From contig NZ_CP092712.1 in NCBI RefSeq assembly GCF_023983475.1, positions 2,294,001-2,358,000 on the forward strand: a stretch of 64,000 bases of DNA, in the 5' to 3' direction. The DNA comes from Aliivibrio fischeri ATCC 7744 = JCM 18803 = DSM 507. Its GTDB lineage: Bacteria > Pseudomonadota > Gammaproteobacteria > Enterobacterales > Vibrionaceae. Below the pieces are notes generated by a model, which was given only the letters and a program-made list of their open reading frames with translations, searched no databases and had not been told where the DNA came from. Shown piece by piece: positions 35,779 through 44,645 of the stretch; position 1 is the first letter of the stretch; each line of letters starts with the position of its first letter. Position numbers and translations under genes: made by a program.

Positions 35779-35835
35779 TCATTTATTTAATAAGTTAAAC
35801 CACCAACTTGGAGGTTCCTGTAGATGTGTGTTCAT
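35779..35835 (-). CDS. Putative 18-residue leader peptide upstream of the mgtE-like gene
   Basis: Reads MNTHLQEPPSWWFNLLNK and stops 41 bases before the mgtE-like ATG. AAGGA lies about seven bases ahead of its ATG. The Glu-Pro-Pro stretch recalls the proline/acidic leader peptides MgtL and MgtP that sense low magnesium in enteric bacteria. It is probably translated to control the downstream SD-sequestering hairpin. Prediction from sequence only. Confidence 0.55.
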   Translation of the reverse strand: MNTHLQEPPSWWFNLLNK

Positions 35836-35868
35836 GAGGTGTTCCTTATAGAAACGAGAAATAATCTG

Positions 35869-35938
35869 ACCACTCTTTACTGGTTGAGTAATCTTGACGG
35901 GGGGACTCTAACGAATTCACTCAGTGGTTACCATTACG
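35869..35938 (-). promoter_or_regulatory. Structured part of the mgtE-like leader
   Basis: Nested pairing ACCACT (35938-35933 on the RNA 5' side) with AGTGGT (35874-35869), and TGAGT/ACTCA inside, enclosing a conserved-looking GUGAAU ... CCCCCC ... AAG ... ACCAG core. It lies just upstream of the leader peptide and could be a sensor or attenuator. It does not fit the M-box riboswitch consensus as I recall it. Confidence 0.4.
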
Positions 35939-36105
35939 GACTGTAAGAAGAAATGTCAGAGTTTGTATTTAGTTACATTATTTGTTCTATCTTATTGATG
36001 TTAAAGTTCATCTTATAAATGAGAACGCAATCGATTGATTGGTTTGCTTAATAAAGGTAGAGCTTATACTCTATAAACATAATTACTAAAAAAAGAATTA
36101 CTTTT

Positions 36106-37155
36106 ATGAAATTACTTTCTCAATTGTTGCTATTCACTTCATTAACCTTCCCATTAAGCAGCTTTGCCGCTCTTGGTGAACATCCGATAATTTTGATCCA
36201 TGGTTTCCAAGCAGGACAATTACAAACCAAACCTAATCATGACGCTGTTGTTGCTGATGGTAAAAATTACTGGCAAGACTATTGGCTAGCCAAGGCCGAT
36301 GACCGTATTGATTGGCCATCTCAAGAACGAGTAGCAGGAAAAATATCTACCGATTACATCTGGCCAAAACTTCAAGAGCTATCTAAAAATAACATCTGTA
36401 AAAATGGTTGTATTTTAGTCACTCACTCTACTGGCGATTTAGTTGCTCGTCATTTGTTAGATAACCAAGAAAACTGGCTGACTAATGCAGGTCTAACACC
36501 TTTAAAAATCATTGCGACGTTTGATTTTGCTGGTGCTGGTGGCGGTTCTGAATTAGGTGATCTTGCGATTAATATTTCAGAAGGCAGTGGGTATTTAAAT
36601 GCCCCTCTAAAATACGCAATGTCATTATGGCTTGGGGAAGTGCCATCACCTAAAAATACGGGGGTTCTTAATGATTTAAAAGTAGCGAATGCTCGTCAAA
36701 TAGCCGCACTACCTGACAACCGTATCCCCAGAATTCGCTTTGTTGGTAAAGGCAGTGATTATGTTGGTTCAACAAGTCCATTTTTATTAGGTAAAGATGA
36801 TGGCGTAGTAGCGAGCCACTCTTCATGTGGGGCCAGTGAAGCTGGTAACTTTAATAGTTGCTCTATCAATGTCGCTTTTGATGGAAAAATCAAACCTCAA
36901 GCGAACGCAGTGACTCAATTTATGCCTTTTCATTACCCAATGTTAATGGGAGATAATTACAGTCATAGCGGTCTAATTAGCAGTAAACATCAAGGTAAAA
37001 TCACAGCAGTTAATCCGACACTAACATTACAAGATGGTAGCGTTATCAAAGTAGAAACCACCGATTCTGCATACTGGTTAACAGGAAATATCTATCGTTA
37101 CGTCAATAATTCAGAAAACGCCACCATGTCAGAATTAGTCAGTGAGCTACTATAA
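36106..37155 (+). CDS. Secreted alpha/beta-hydrolase lipase
   Basis: 349 residues with a Sec signal peptide (MKLLSQLLLFTSLTFPLSSFA). Lipase features: oxyanion segment HPIILIHGFQAG, nucleophile elbow THSTG with Ser108, a likely acid in LGKDDGVVASH and a likely His in DNYSHSGL. The first position of the elbow is Thr rather than the usual Gly, a variant known from some lipases such as CALB. Four Cys are present (two near 98-102 and two near 245-255), suggesting disulfides. Coupled to the next gene by a TAATG overlap. Confidence 0.82.
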   Translation: MKLLSQLLLFTSLTFPLSSFAALGEHPIILIHGFQAGQLQTKPNHDAVVADGKNYWQDYWLAKADDRIDWPSQERVAGKISTDYIWPKLQELSKNNICKNGCILVTHSTGDLVARHLLDNQENWLTNAGLTPLKIIATFDFAGAGGGSELGDLAINISEGSGYLNAPLKYAMSLWLGEVPSPKNTGVLNDLKVANARQIAALPDNRIPRIRFVGKGSDYVGSTSPFLLGKDDGVVASHSSCGASEAGNFNSCSINVAFDGKIKPQANAVTQFMPFHYPMLMGDNYSHSGLISSKHQGKITAVNPTLTLQDGSVIKVETTDSAYWLTGNIYRYVNNSENATMSELVSELL

Positions 37156-38228
37156 TGAATAAAAATGCGTTTGTAATTGGAGCACTGCTGACTTGTTCAG
37201 CAGTGTTTTACCATTGGATAATCCAAGAAACGACACCGACCCCAGCGAAAACTTCTCCTTTATCTAAAACGGAGAGTAAATCTGTGTCGACAAACACCTT
37301 GCTGCCAAAACCACTCCACCAAAAGCAAGAGAGCCGCACAATAAAATCAATAACACCTGAACCTATCGATTCAGAATCAACACCAGAAGAAGTGAGTCAA
37401 CAGTTCGCATTATTATCTCAGATATACGAACAAGAGCTTCAATACCCTAGCTACTCTTTGCCATTAACCCCTAATAGTCATAGCTACCTTGAACCCAATC
37501 ACTTTACTGAAATTGCCTTGCCTGTATTAGATGGAAGTCACTCAGCCTCACTAAGATTAAGTAAATATCGTTTTAGTTACCCTGAGCCTATTAGTGTGAC
37601 CTTAAATTCTGACCTTAATGTTGACCATATTGAATACCAGCTGATTGATATTGAAACTCAAAAGACACTTGCTAACCTATATACTCAAGAACTAAGCGTT
37701 GAATTTTCACCTAAACAAGATTGGCCACAAGAAGTTCGTATAAAAGCGAATATCTCTTTTGACCAAGGTGATGACGTATTAACTGCGGATTTTCAGTTCT
37801 CTAACCCAATTGCCTTTGTTAACCAAGTATCAGCCCCTTACTCACAAGGCAGCGATATGATCATTCCTTTACAAGTTGATGTGAAAGAATCTGGTTTATA
37901 CCGAATTCGAGCTAACTTATATCAAAGTAATGGGAAACCAGTCGCTTCTCTTATGAATAAAATGCCTCTTACAACGGGTGAAGTGACATTTGAACTAAAA
38001 GCGCACCATTCTGTATTAAAAGAGAAAGGGAGTGATTTTGAGTTACGCAGCATTACCGTAGAAAAAATGTCAGGCTTTCCTGGTGAAAAAGCACATTATG
38101 GAATAAGCAAAGAGCAGAGCTACTCTCTCTCTTCATTTGATGTATCTAGCTTAAATGATCAGCCTTATAAAATGTCAGAAGAAGAAAAGGAACGATTAGA
38201 TTTTCTCGATGAGATAGCCCACCAATAA
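37155..38228 (+). CDS. Membrane-anchored partner of the lipase, unknown family
   Basis: 357 residues, not recognised. One N-terminal membrane segment (about 5-23), a low-complexity Ser/Thr/Pro/Lys linker (about 25-80), then a mostly beta region with Ig-like patches (ISVTLNSDLNVDHIEYQLIDIE). Its start overlaps the lipase stop, so they are made together. It lacks the features I would expect of a Lif foldase, but a chaperone, inhibitor or tether for the lipase is plausible from position. A terminator follows directly. Confidence 0.75.
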   Translation: MNKNAFVIGALLTCSAVFYHWIIQETTPTPAKTSPLSKTESKSVSTNTLLPKPLHQKQESRTIKSITPEPIDSESTPEEVSQQFALLSQIYEQELQYPSYSLPLTPNSHSYLEPNHFTEIALPVLDGSHSASLRLSKYRFSYPEPISVTLNSDLNVDHIEYQLIDIETQKTLANLYTQELSVEFSPKQDWPQEVRIKANISFDQGDDVLTADFQFSNPIAFVNQVSAPYSQGSDMIIPLQVDVKESGLYRIRANLYQSNGKPVASLMNKMPLTTGEVTFELKAHHSVLKEKGSDFELRSITVEKMSGFPGEKAHYGISKEQSYSLSSFDVSSLNDQPYKMSEEEKERLDFLDEIAHQ

Positions 38229-38254
38229 AAAAGGAGATCGCATGATCTCCTTTT
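38229..38254 (+). terminator. Terminator of the lipase operon
   Basis: Perfect 11-bp stem AAAAGGAGATC/GATCTCCTTTT (38229-38239 with 38244-38254), starting right at the stop codon. Confidence 0.88.
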
Positions 38255-38274
38255 ATCATTTAATGAATCCCGAA

Positions 38275-39660
38275 TTAATTCAGCATTTCACCTTTGTACT
38301 CACCAGTTAAGGTTTTCAAATAAGCACTAATATCTTCAACTTCACTTTTAGATAAAGTCACACCAACTTGGTATTGCGCCATAGCTGCAACTGCGTCATC
38401 TAGTGTCTCAGCGCTACCATCATGGAAATACGGTGCCGTTAATGCAATATTGCGTAATGTCGGAACTTTAAAGCGGTTCATATCATGTGCTTTACTCGTC
38501 ACATTAAAACGACCATTATCAACTTCAGATACATTGCCTCGCTCACCAAAGTAATCCGCTTTTAACCCCATGACTTCAAACGTTTGTCCACCCATAGCTT
38601 GACCAGCATGACACGTCGAACATTTGTTTTGTTTAAATAATTCATAACCGTGTTGCTCTTGCGCATTCAACGCTAACGCATCACCTTTTAAGAATTGGTC
38701 AAATCGACTGTTCGGAGTGATCAAGGTTTTCTCAAACTCAGCAATCGCATCAGTGATGTTTTCACCAGTGATCCCATCAGGGTAAATCTTAGCAAAGGTC
38801 GCTTTCATCTCTTCATCAAGTTCAAGTTTTCCTGTAATTTGCTCCCATGATGTCGATCCCATCTCAATAGGGTTCATCGGTGGTCCACCCGCTTGTTCTT
38901 GTAAATCATTCGCACGACCGTCCCAGAATTGATGGATATTATAAGATGAGTTAAACACCGTCGGCGCATTGATAGGGCCTTTTGAACCATTAATACCAGT
39001 TGATGTAGTTAATCTATCTACTCCGCCCGTTGATAATGAATGACAGCTAGAACAAGCTACCGTGTTATCACCAGAAAGACGTTTATCGTGGTATAACGCA
39101 TCACCTAATGCCACTTTTTGTTCATCTACAGTGACATGTGCGTTAATCGGTTGAACCGCTTCGTATTTATATTCACTACTAGCCAATGAGTGTTTATTCT
39201 TTTGTTCCTGCTTTATCCATGTGCGTAGAGTATGCTTTTCTTCATTAGATAAGCTTGATCTCCAGTGCATCGACAAATACGCTTTTGGTGGCATTGATTC
39301 ATCATTCAATACACCACTGATTTTAGCTAAGGCAACATCTGAAACTTCATTACCAACTTGAAAGCTATTTAATACATCATCAAATTGGAAATGACGTAAT
39401 CCACTCTCCACATCTTTTTGCATGATCTGTTTAGCGATAGGAAAGTTAGCATAAAAAGGCATTTCGCTATTTTCAGTATGGCAGTAACCACAGCCGTTCT
39501 CTGTTAATACTTTAAACGCAGCAGAAGAGATAGGGTCATCTTTAATCTGCGCTTGAGCTAATTTGCTTTGGCTAAGCGCTTCATCTGATGAATCAACAAT
39601 GTAAACCGTTCCAAGATAAGCAACGACGCCTAAACCAACTACTAATCCTATTTTTTTCAT
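38275..39660 (-). CDS. Triheme cytochrome c peroxidase, YhjA/Ccp type
   Basis: 461 residues from ATG 39660 (MKKIGLVVGLGVVAYLG, AGGAG upstream). N-terminal membrane anchor, then three CxxCH haem sites: Cys57-GY-Cys60-His, Cys203-SS-Cys206-His and Cys347-ST-Cys350-His. The order (extra N-terminal haem domain plus a di-haem peroxidase with GPINAPTVFNS and GENITDAIAEFEKTLITP) matches E. coli YhjA, a quinol-linked periplasmic peroxidase used in low oxygen. An FNR-like site lies upstream. Confidence 0.92.
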   Translation of the reverse strand: MKKIGLVVGLGVVAYLGTVYIVDSSDEALSQSKLAQAQIKDDPISSAAFKVLTENGCGYCHTENSEMPFYANFPIAKQIMQKDVESGLRHFQFDDVLNSFQVGNEVSDVALAKISGVLNDESMPPKAYLSMHWRSSLSNEEKHTLRTWIKQEQKNKHSLASSEYKYEAVQPINAHVTVDEQKVALGDALYHDKRLSGDNTVACSSCHSLSTGGVDRLTTSTGINGSKGPINAPTVFNSSYNIHQFWDGRANDLQEQAGGPPMNPIEMGSTSWEQITGKLELDEEMKATFAKIYPDGITGENITDAIAEFEKTLITPNSRFDQFLKGDALALNAQEQHGYELFKQNKCSTCHAGQAMGGQTFEVMGLKADYFGERGNVSEVDNGRFNVTSKAHDMNRFKVPTLRNIALTAPYFHDGSAETLDDAVAAMAQYQVGVTLSKSEVEDISAYLKTLTGEYKGEMLN

Positions 39661-39857
39661 TATTATCTCCTGCAATACGAATATGCGCACACGATAGAGT
39701 GAAAAAAAGAGGCTTTCCAAGGAAGAAATATCATGAGAATCATCGCTTTAATCGATACTTCAAAAATGTAACATTAAATAACCTTACTTTTCATGATGAT
39801 AAATTACACTCGGCCTTTATATGTGTTATTTTTGTTAAATTAATAGCTGCTAATTCC

Positions 39858-39871
39858 TTATTTCAGATCAA
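39858..39871. promoter_or_regulatory. FNR-like site upstream of the triheme peroxidase
   Basis: TTATT-TCAG-ATCAA, 8 of 10 consensus positions (TTGAT-N4-ATCAA). It differs at one base from the site before the Dcu gene at 54074-54087. It is about 200 bases from the start codon, so the promoter would give a long leader. Confidence 0.45.
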
Positions 39872-39906
39872 TTTTATAAATTCATTTTCTAAGCTAAAAA
39901 TAAACA

Positions 39907-39945
39907 AAAAGCCCATGATACGCATATTACACATCATGGGCTTTT
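39907..39945 (-). terminator. Terminator of pdxY
   Basis: 13-bp stem AAAAGCCCATGAT/ATCATGGGCTTTT (39907-39919 with 39933-39945), with T-rich sequence on both sides. Confidence 0.88.
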
Positions 39946-39977
39946 CTATTTTATTTGTGATTTTTATATCGAGTTAA

Positions 39978-40847
39978 TTACGCGACTTTTTCTGCTTTTA
40001 CGATAATTTCAGGAGCATTAAAACGTTCTTGTGATGCGATAAGTTGCAGTTCATACGCGCCACGATTGAAGGTTTCTTGCATAACAGAATCAACTGCAGC
40101 ATTAGTACGTTCAAATGCTTCAACGGGTGTATAACCTGACAATAAATTCGCTAGCATTACACCACTGATTAAGTCACCTGCGCCTACGGGTTGACGCTTT
40201 GCATCAAAATCATATAAAGGACGAGAAACGTGGTAGCTTCCATCTTCAGTCGTTAATAACATTTCAAAGCGATCTTTTTGAATACCAGCACGGCTTAAAT
40301 GTTTAACCACCACCATTTTAACGCCCTTCTCAAGTAATTGATTATTCGCTTCAATCACTTGCTCTAAGGTGTTAATTGTCATGCCAGTTAAGCTTTCTAG
40401 TTCTAATAAATTAGGCGCGATAATATCCGCTGAACTTAAAGCTGATTCTTTAAAGAAGGTTTCTACTTCTGGAGCAACGATACAGCCTTTTTCAGGATGA
40501 CCCATTACCGGATCACAGAAGTAAATTGCGTTTGGATTATCTTGTTTGATTTTGTTTACCGCAGTGACAATCTCTTGACCTTGCGCTGCTGATCCTAAGT
40601 AACCACTTAACACAGCATCACAAACTTGAGTTGCTTCAATTGCTGATAAACCATCAACTAATTCTGAAATGTGGCCAGCAGGCATTGCGATGCCTTTCCA
40701 ACCTTGTTGGTATTGTGTGTGATTTGAAAACTGTACCGTATTAATAGGCCATACTTCCATTCCCATTCTTCGCATTGGAAAAACCGCAGCACTGTTGCCT
40801 GCGCAACCAAATACCACATGAGATTGAATGGAAAGAATACGTTTCAT
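39978..40847 (-). CDS. pdxY: Pyridoxal kinase PdxY
   Basis: Phosphorylates pyridoxal to pyridoxal 5'-phosphate (salvage pathway). 289 residues of the ribokinase-like family: N-terminal ILSIQSHVVFGCAGNSAAVFPMRRMG, FCDPVMGHPEKGC, and the anion-hole GAGDLISGVMLANLL near the C-terminus. It lies 76 bases after cadA on the same strand. CadA is a pyridoxal-phosphate enzyme, so cofactor supply is a sensible reason for the pairing. Confidence 0.95.
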   Translation of the reverse strand: MKRILSIQSHVVFGCAGNSAAVFPMRRMGMEVWPINTVQFSNHTQYQQGWKGIAMPAGHISELVDGLSAIEATQVCDAVLSGYLGSAAQGQEIVTAVNKIKQDNPNAIYFCDPVMGHPEKGCIVAPEVETFFKESALSSADIIAPNLLELESLTGMTINTLEQVIEANNQLLEKGVKMVVVKHLSRAGIQKDRFEMLLTTEDGSYHVSRPLYDFDAKRQPVGAGDLISGVMLANLLSGYTPVEAFERTNAAVDSVMQETFNRGAYELQLIASQERFNAPEIIVKAEKVA

Positions 40848-40923
40848 AACATCACCATAATTTTAAATAGAGTAAGGGCTTCCATGCCCTAAAATAAACG
40901 ATATTCCATCAAAACCCTAGGGC

Positions 40924-43062
40924 TTAATTTTGTTTTAGTACTTTCACTGTGTAACTGCCATCTTTTTGAGCATATACACCGTGAATATCAGTCTCAAAAC
41001 CTGGGTAGTGAGCGCCGATTTCACATAGCATTTCTAAGAAATCAAGTACTGGGCGAGATTCAGCTGTTACCATTTCACCTGGAAGAACTAGAGGCACACC
41101 CGGTGGGTAAGGTAGGATCATATTCGCACTTACACGGTCAACCAAATCAGCTAGAGGCACTTCTTCTACGTTACCGCGAAGCTCTTCTTGCCATGCTGCA
41201 TGTGGTGTTACTTTTAGTTCAGGAAGAACATCGAACGCTTTGAACATCAGTTCTGGTAAACGGTATTTACGAGTTAAATCATGAATACCTTGTGCCAGTT
41301 CTTGTACTCGCATGCCTTCATAGAAACTTGGATCTTCGTTGTACAGTGAAGGAAGGAAGTTTTTCACTGTTAAGTTAAGATCGAAGCCACGTTTAAAGTC
41401 TGTTAATGCACGTAGTAATTGCATTGCTTTTGATTTATCAATACCGATAGAGAATAGGAACAATAGGTTATATGGACCCGTTTTCTCTACTACGATACCG
41501 CGTTCATCTAAGTATTTAGCAACGATTGATGCAGGAATACCTGTCTCGCTCATTTCGCTATTTTCGTTCATTCCTGGAGTTAATAGCGTTACTTTGATTG
41601 GATCAAGGTACATGTGATCATCATCGATGTCTTTGAAACCGTGCCATGTATCTTTTGGATCCAGTTTCCAACATTCAGTTGTGTCGATGTTTTCTGGTTG
41701 CCATACATCAAAGAACCAGCTGTCACTTTCGCTTTGAAGACGTTTGATCTCTTTACGGAAACGAATCGCACGATCAATTGAATCTTGGATCAGTTTCTTA
41801 CCTGTATTACCACGCATCATTGCCGCAGCGGTTTCAGTTGATGCAACAATACCGTATTGAGGTGATGTTGATGTGTGCATCATGAAGGCTTCGTTAAATG
41901 ACTCTTTATCAAATTCCCCTTTTACGTGGATCATTGATGCTTGAGAGAACGCAGCCAGTAGTTTATGAGTTGATTGTGTTTCGTAGAACACTTTACCTGG
42001 CATTGCTTCGCCACTCATACCACACTTACCTTCATAGATTTTGTTGAAGTTAGTGTAAGGAACCCAAGCACTATCAAAGTGAATGTATTTAGTATCTAGC
42101 GTTTCTTTAATGTATTGAGTGTTATATAGAAGACCATCGTAAGTTGAGTTAGTAATAACCGCATAACCCGGCATAGTTGCGTTTGGTGTTGCTGCTACTT
42201 TTTGCTCAATCACTTCACGAGTAAATTCGCTTTGTGGGATGCCACCTAAAATACCGTAAGCATTACGTGTTGGACGGAAATAGATAGGTGTTACATCACT
42301 CATCATCATCATGTGAGTCAGTGATTTGTGACAGTTACGGTCAACAAGTACTGTACTACCTGCAGGTGCTGAGTACATACCTACAATTTTGTTTGATGTA
42401 GACGTACCGTTAGTTACGATGTAAGAGCTATCTGCATTAAAGGTACGAGCGATGTACTCTTCAGCTTCTTTATGAGGACCTGAGTGATCAAGTAATGAAC
42501 CTAGTTCAGGCATTGAGATTGATACGTCCGCTTTAAATGCGTTTGGACCGTAGAAATCATAGAAGATACTACCAGCTGGACTTTTTTGGAAAGCCGTACC
42601 ACCCATGTGACCTGGAGTACAGAAGGTATATTTACCCTCTTCTACATATTTAAATAGTGCCTTAGTAAAAGGAGGCATGATTTGGTCTTTGTACTCTTCT
42701 GTCGCTTGATTAATTTTCAAAGCGATATCATCAGCCATATCTAACGCATATTCGAAGAAATGTAGGTTTAGACGTAAATCAGTTAATGAAATATCTAATG
42801 TTGAATGTTGGTTTGCAAATGCATATAGCGGCAATTTTTCATTCAGTGCATTAATTTCAGTACATAGATCTAGTGAGTATTTATCCCAGTCAAATAGCAC
42901 ACCACAAATACGTGGGTTCATTTCAATCATTTTATATAGATCTTGTGCATCTACTGGGTAAACCACTTTATAGCCTGCTTTTTCTAAAGAAGCATGCAAT
43001 TCGCGAACTGGCTCTTCTTTAAAGAAAACACCTGAGTGATTTAGGATAGCAAAAATATTCAT
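40924..43062 (-). CDS. cadA: Inducible lysine decarboxylase CadA
   Basis: Pyridoxal-phosphate enzyme converting lysine to cadaverine and CO2, consuming a proton. 712 residues, very close to E. coli CadA: N-terminal wing domain, the TFCTPGHMGGTAFQKSP signature at 146-162, the cofactor Lys367 in ETQSTHKLLAAFSQ, and the conserved C-terminal MILPYPPGVPLVLPGE. Co-oriented with cadB, 119 bases downstream of it; an SD (GGAGAT) precedes the ATG. Expected to be induced by acid and lysine through CadC. Confidence 0.97.
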   Translation of the reverse strand: MNIFAILNHSGVFFKEEPVRELHASLEKAGYKVVYPVDAQDLYKMIEMNPRICGVLFDWDKYSLDLCTEINALNEKLPLYAFANQHSTLDISLTDLRLNLHFFEYALDMADDIALKINQATEEYKDQIMPPFTKALFKYVEEGKYTFCTPGHMGGTAFQKSPAGSIFYDFYGPNAFKADVSISMPELGSLLDHSGPHKEAEEYIARTFNADSSYIVTNGTSTSNKIVGMYSAPAGSTVLVDRNCHKSLTHMMMMSDVTPIYFRPTRNAYGILGGIPQSEFTREVIEQKVAATPNATMPGYAVITNSTYDGLLYNTQYIKETLDTKYIHFDSAWVPYTNFNKIYEGKCGMSGEAMPGKVFYETQSTHKLLAAFSQASMIHVKGEFDKESFNEAFMMHTSTSPQYGIVASTETAAAMMRGNTGKKLIQDSIDRAIRFRKEIKRLQSESDSWFFDVWQPENIDTTECWKLDPKDTWHGFKDIDDDHMYLDPIKVTLLTPGMNENSEMSETGIPASIVAKYLDERGIVVEKTGPYNLLFLFSIGIDKSKAMQLLRALTDFKRGFDLNLTVKNFLPSLYNEDPSFYEGMRVQELAQGIHDLTRKYRLPELMFKAFDVLPELKVTPHAAWQEELRGNVEEVPLADLVDRVSANMILPYPPGVPLVLPGEMVTAESRPVLDFLEMLCEIGAHYPGFETDIHGVYAQKDGSYTVKVLKQN

Positions 43063-43181
43063 TTTATATCTCCAAGACGAAGAGAGGCGCTCCCCATCAT
43101 TTTGATGGTGAGGTAGTGGAGCGCCGCTAGGGGTAAACTTACTAAGTTGGTAGCGTTAACTGTTTACGCTATCGAGTGACA

Positions 43182-44516
43182 TTAATGGGCTACTGCTTCT
43201 GCAGTTACATGTTGCTCTGATTGTTTCAGACCCATTTTTTTTGCGTAGAACATAAGGATGACAAGTGACACGATAAAGGTTGCAGTTAATGTTGCACCCT
43301 CTGCGCCAGCCAGTGCAATCATGCAGAACACACAAGCAATACCAGAGAAGAACATGGTGAAGCCGCTGCGTGTTGTCATACCTTCGAAACGAATTAGGTT
43401 AATGCTTGAATAGAAGTAAGGAAGCATTGTTAGTAGTACGGCATCAGTCGTTAACTGATTGAATAAGTCAGCAGTGTGAGCTGATTGAGAACTGAATACA
43501 GTTAGTGCAACCATCAATGCTGTCATTTTAAGTGAAGCTAGGATTAGACCTTTTTTCGCTACACCATTTTTATCTGTTTCGCCGTAGATTTTAGGGAAGT
43601 TACCATCGTGAGCTGCACGTTTACCCGCTTCACCTACTAGCATCATCCAAGAACCTAGAGAAGTGAAACACGCTAACGCGGTGAATGCTGCAACAAATGG
43701 TGCTGACCAACTACCGAAGATTTCAGTGGTTGCTAGAGCAAATGGCGCACCAGATGCTGCTACTTCTGCTGCTGGGAACATGCCACTGATTACTTGAGTT
43801 GATAGAATATAAATCACACCCGCAATCGCTGTACCTAACATTGTTGCTAGAGGAACTGTACGTTTTGGATTTTTTACCATACCTGATGATACAGCTGCTG
43901 ATTCAACACCAACAAATGACCATAGACAGATAAGTACAGCACTAATAATAGCGTGAGAACTTGTACCTGAAGATACATTCCAGTTTTGACTATATAGTGT
44001 TGGGTCAAAATGGCCCCAACCAACAATTGCAGTACCAACAACAGGAATAAGAATAAGACCTAAGCCTAACGTACATAGACGGCTCACCCAGCTACCACCT
44101 AGTAAATTAACTAGGGTAAATAACCATACTGATGCAATCGTCGCGGCAGCTGCAGGGATAGGGTCATTCAAAGCAGGGAAGAAAACGGATAAGTAAGATA
44201 CACCAGTAATAGCGATAGCTAAGTTACCAATCCAGTTTGCGTGGTAATAAAGAACACCAGTTTGGAAACCAAATACAGGAGACACTTCACCAGCATAAGC
44301 GATTGGACCACCTTCTTGAGGGTTTTTCGTCGCTAAGCGAGCAAAAACAAATGCCAAACTTAACGCACCAACCAAACAGATAATCCAACTAAAAATAGAT
44401 ACTGAACCAACCGCTGCTAATGAAGAAGGTAATAGTGCAATACCACTCCCCATCATGTTGCCGGCAACAACACCCGTACAGGCTATTAAGCCAATTTTTT
44501 TTGTATTCGATTCCAT
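43182..44516 (-). CDS. cadB: Lysine/cadaverine antiporter CadB
   Basis: APC-family exchanger with about 12 membrane segments; brings in lysine and exports cadaverine. Start at ATG 44516 (MESNTKKIGLIACTGVVAGNMMGSGIALLP, GGAG five bases ahead), 444 residues, as in E. coli. Conserved GNMMGSGI near residue 20 and SFVGVESAAVSSGMVKNPKRTVP mid-protein. First gene of the cadBA operon. The 660-base upstream region contains a long hairpin that may act in its leader. Confidence 0.95.
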   Translation of the reverse strand: MESNTKKIGLIACTGVVAGNMMGSGIALLPSSLAAVGSVSIFSWIICLVGALSLAFVFARLATKNPQEGGPIAYAGEVSPVFGFQTGVLYYHANWIGNLAIAITGVSYLSVFFPALNDPIPAAAATIASVWLFTLVNLLGGSWVSRLCTLGLGLILIPVVGTAIVGWGHFDPTLYSQNWNVSSGTSSHAIISAVLICLWSFVGVESAAVSSGMVKNPKRTVPLATMLGTAIAGVIYILSTQVISGMFPAAEVAASGAPFALATTEIFGSWSAPFVAAFTALACFTSLGSWMMLVGEAGKRAAHDGNFPKIYGETDKNGVAKKGLILASLKMTALMVALTVFSSQSAHTADLFNQLTTDAVLLTMLPYFYSSINLIRFEGMTTRSGFTMFFSGIACVFCMIALAGAEGATLTATFIVSLVILMFYAKKMGLKQSEQHVTAEAVAH

Positions 44517-44582
44517 AACATCTCCAAGGATCATCGAATGGGCAATTTTTTTACCCGTTATACGAAATTTTTTCTTTAAGAA

Positions 44583-44645
44583 AGCGAGATGTTATTTGAA
44601 GCAGGTCATGCAAACTCTGCTGGGGTAGATAAACAGCATCTCGCT
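44583..44645 (-). promoter_or_regulatory. Long hairpin in the cadBA upstream region
   Basis: Outer 9-bp stem AGCGAGATG (44583-44591) with CATCTCGCT (44637-44645), inner stem AGCAG (44600-44604) with CTGCT (44617-44621). Read towards cadB it is followed by TTTCTT, which resembles an attenuator. It could instead be the end of a small RNA. It lies 67-129 bases before the cadB ATG. Confidence 0.5.

Noticed and set aside
35738-36105. M-box or other known riboswitch before the mgtE-like gene
   Set aside because: Apart from a short UUCGUUAG stretch the sequence does not follow the M-box consensus as I recall it; described instead as an unclassified structured leader.
39588-39977. 129-codon plus-strand ORF over the start of the triheme peroxidase and its upstream region
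   Set aside because: Overlaps a well-supported gene on the other strand and has AT-rich composition that yields a random basic/hydrophobic peptide. The gap instead holds an FNR-like site and the pdxY terminator.
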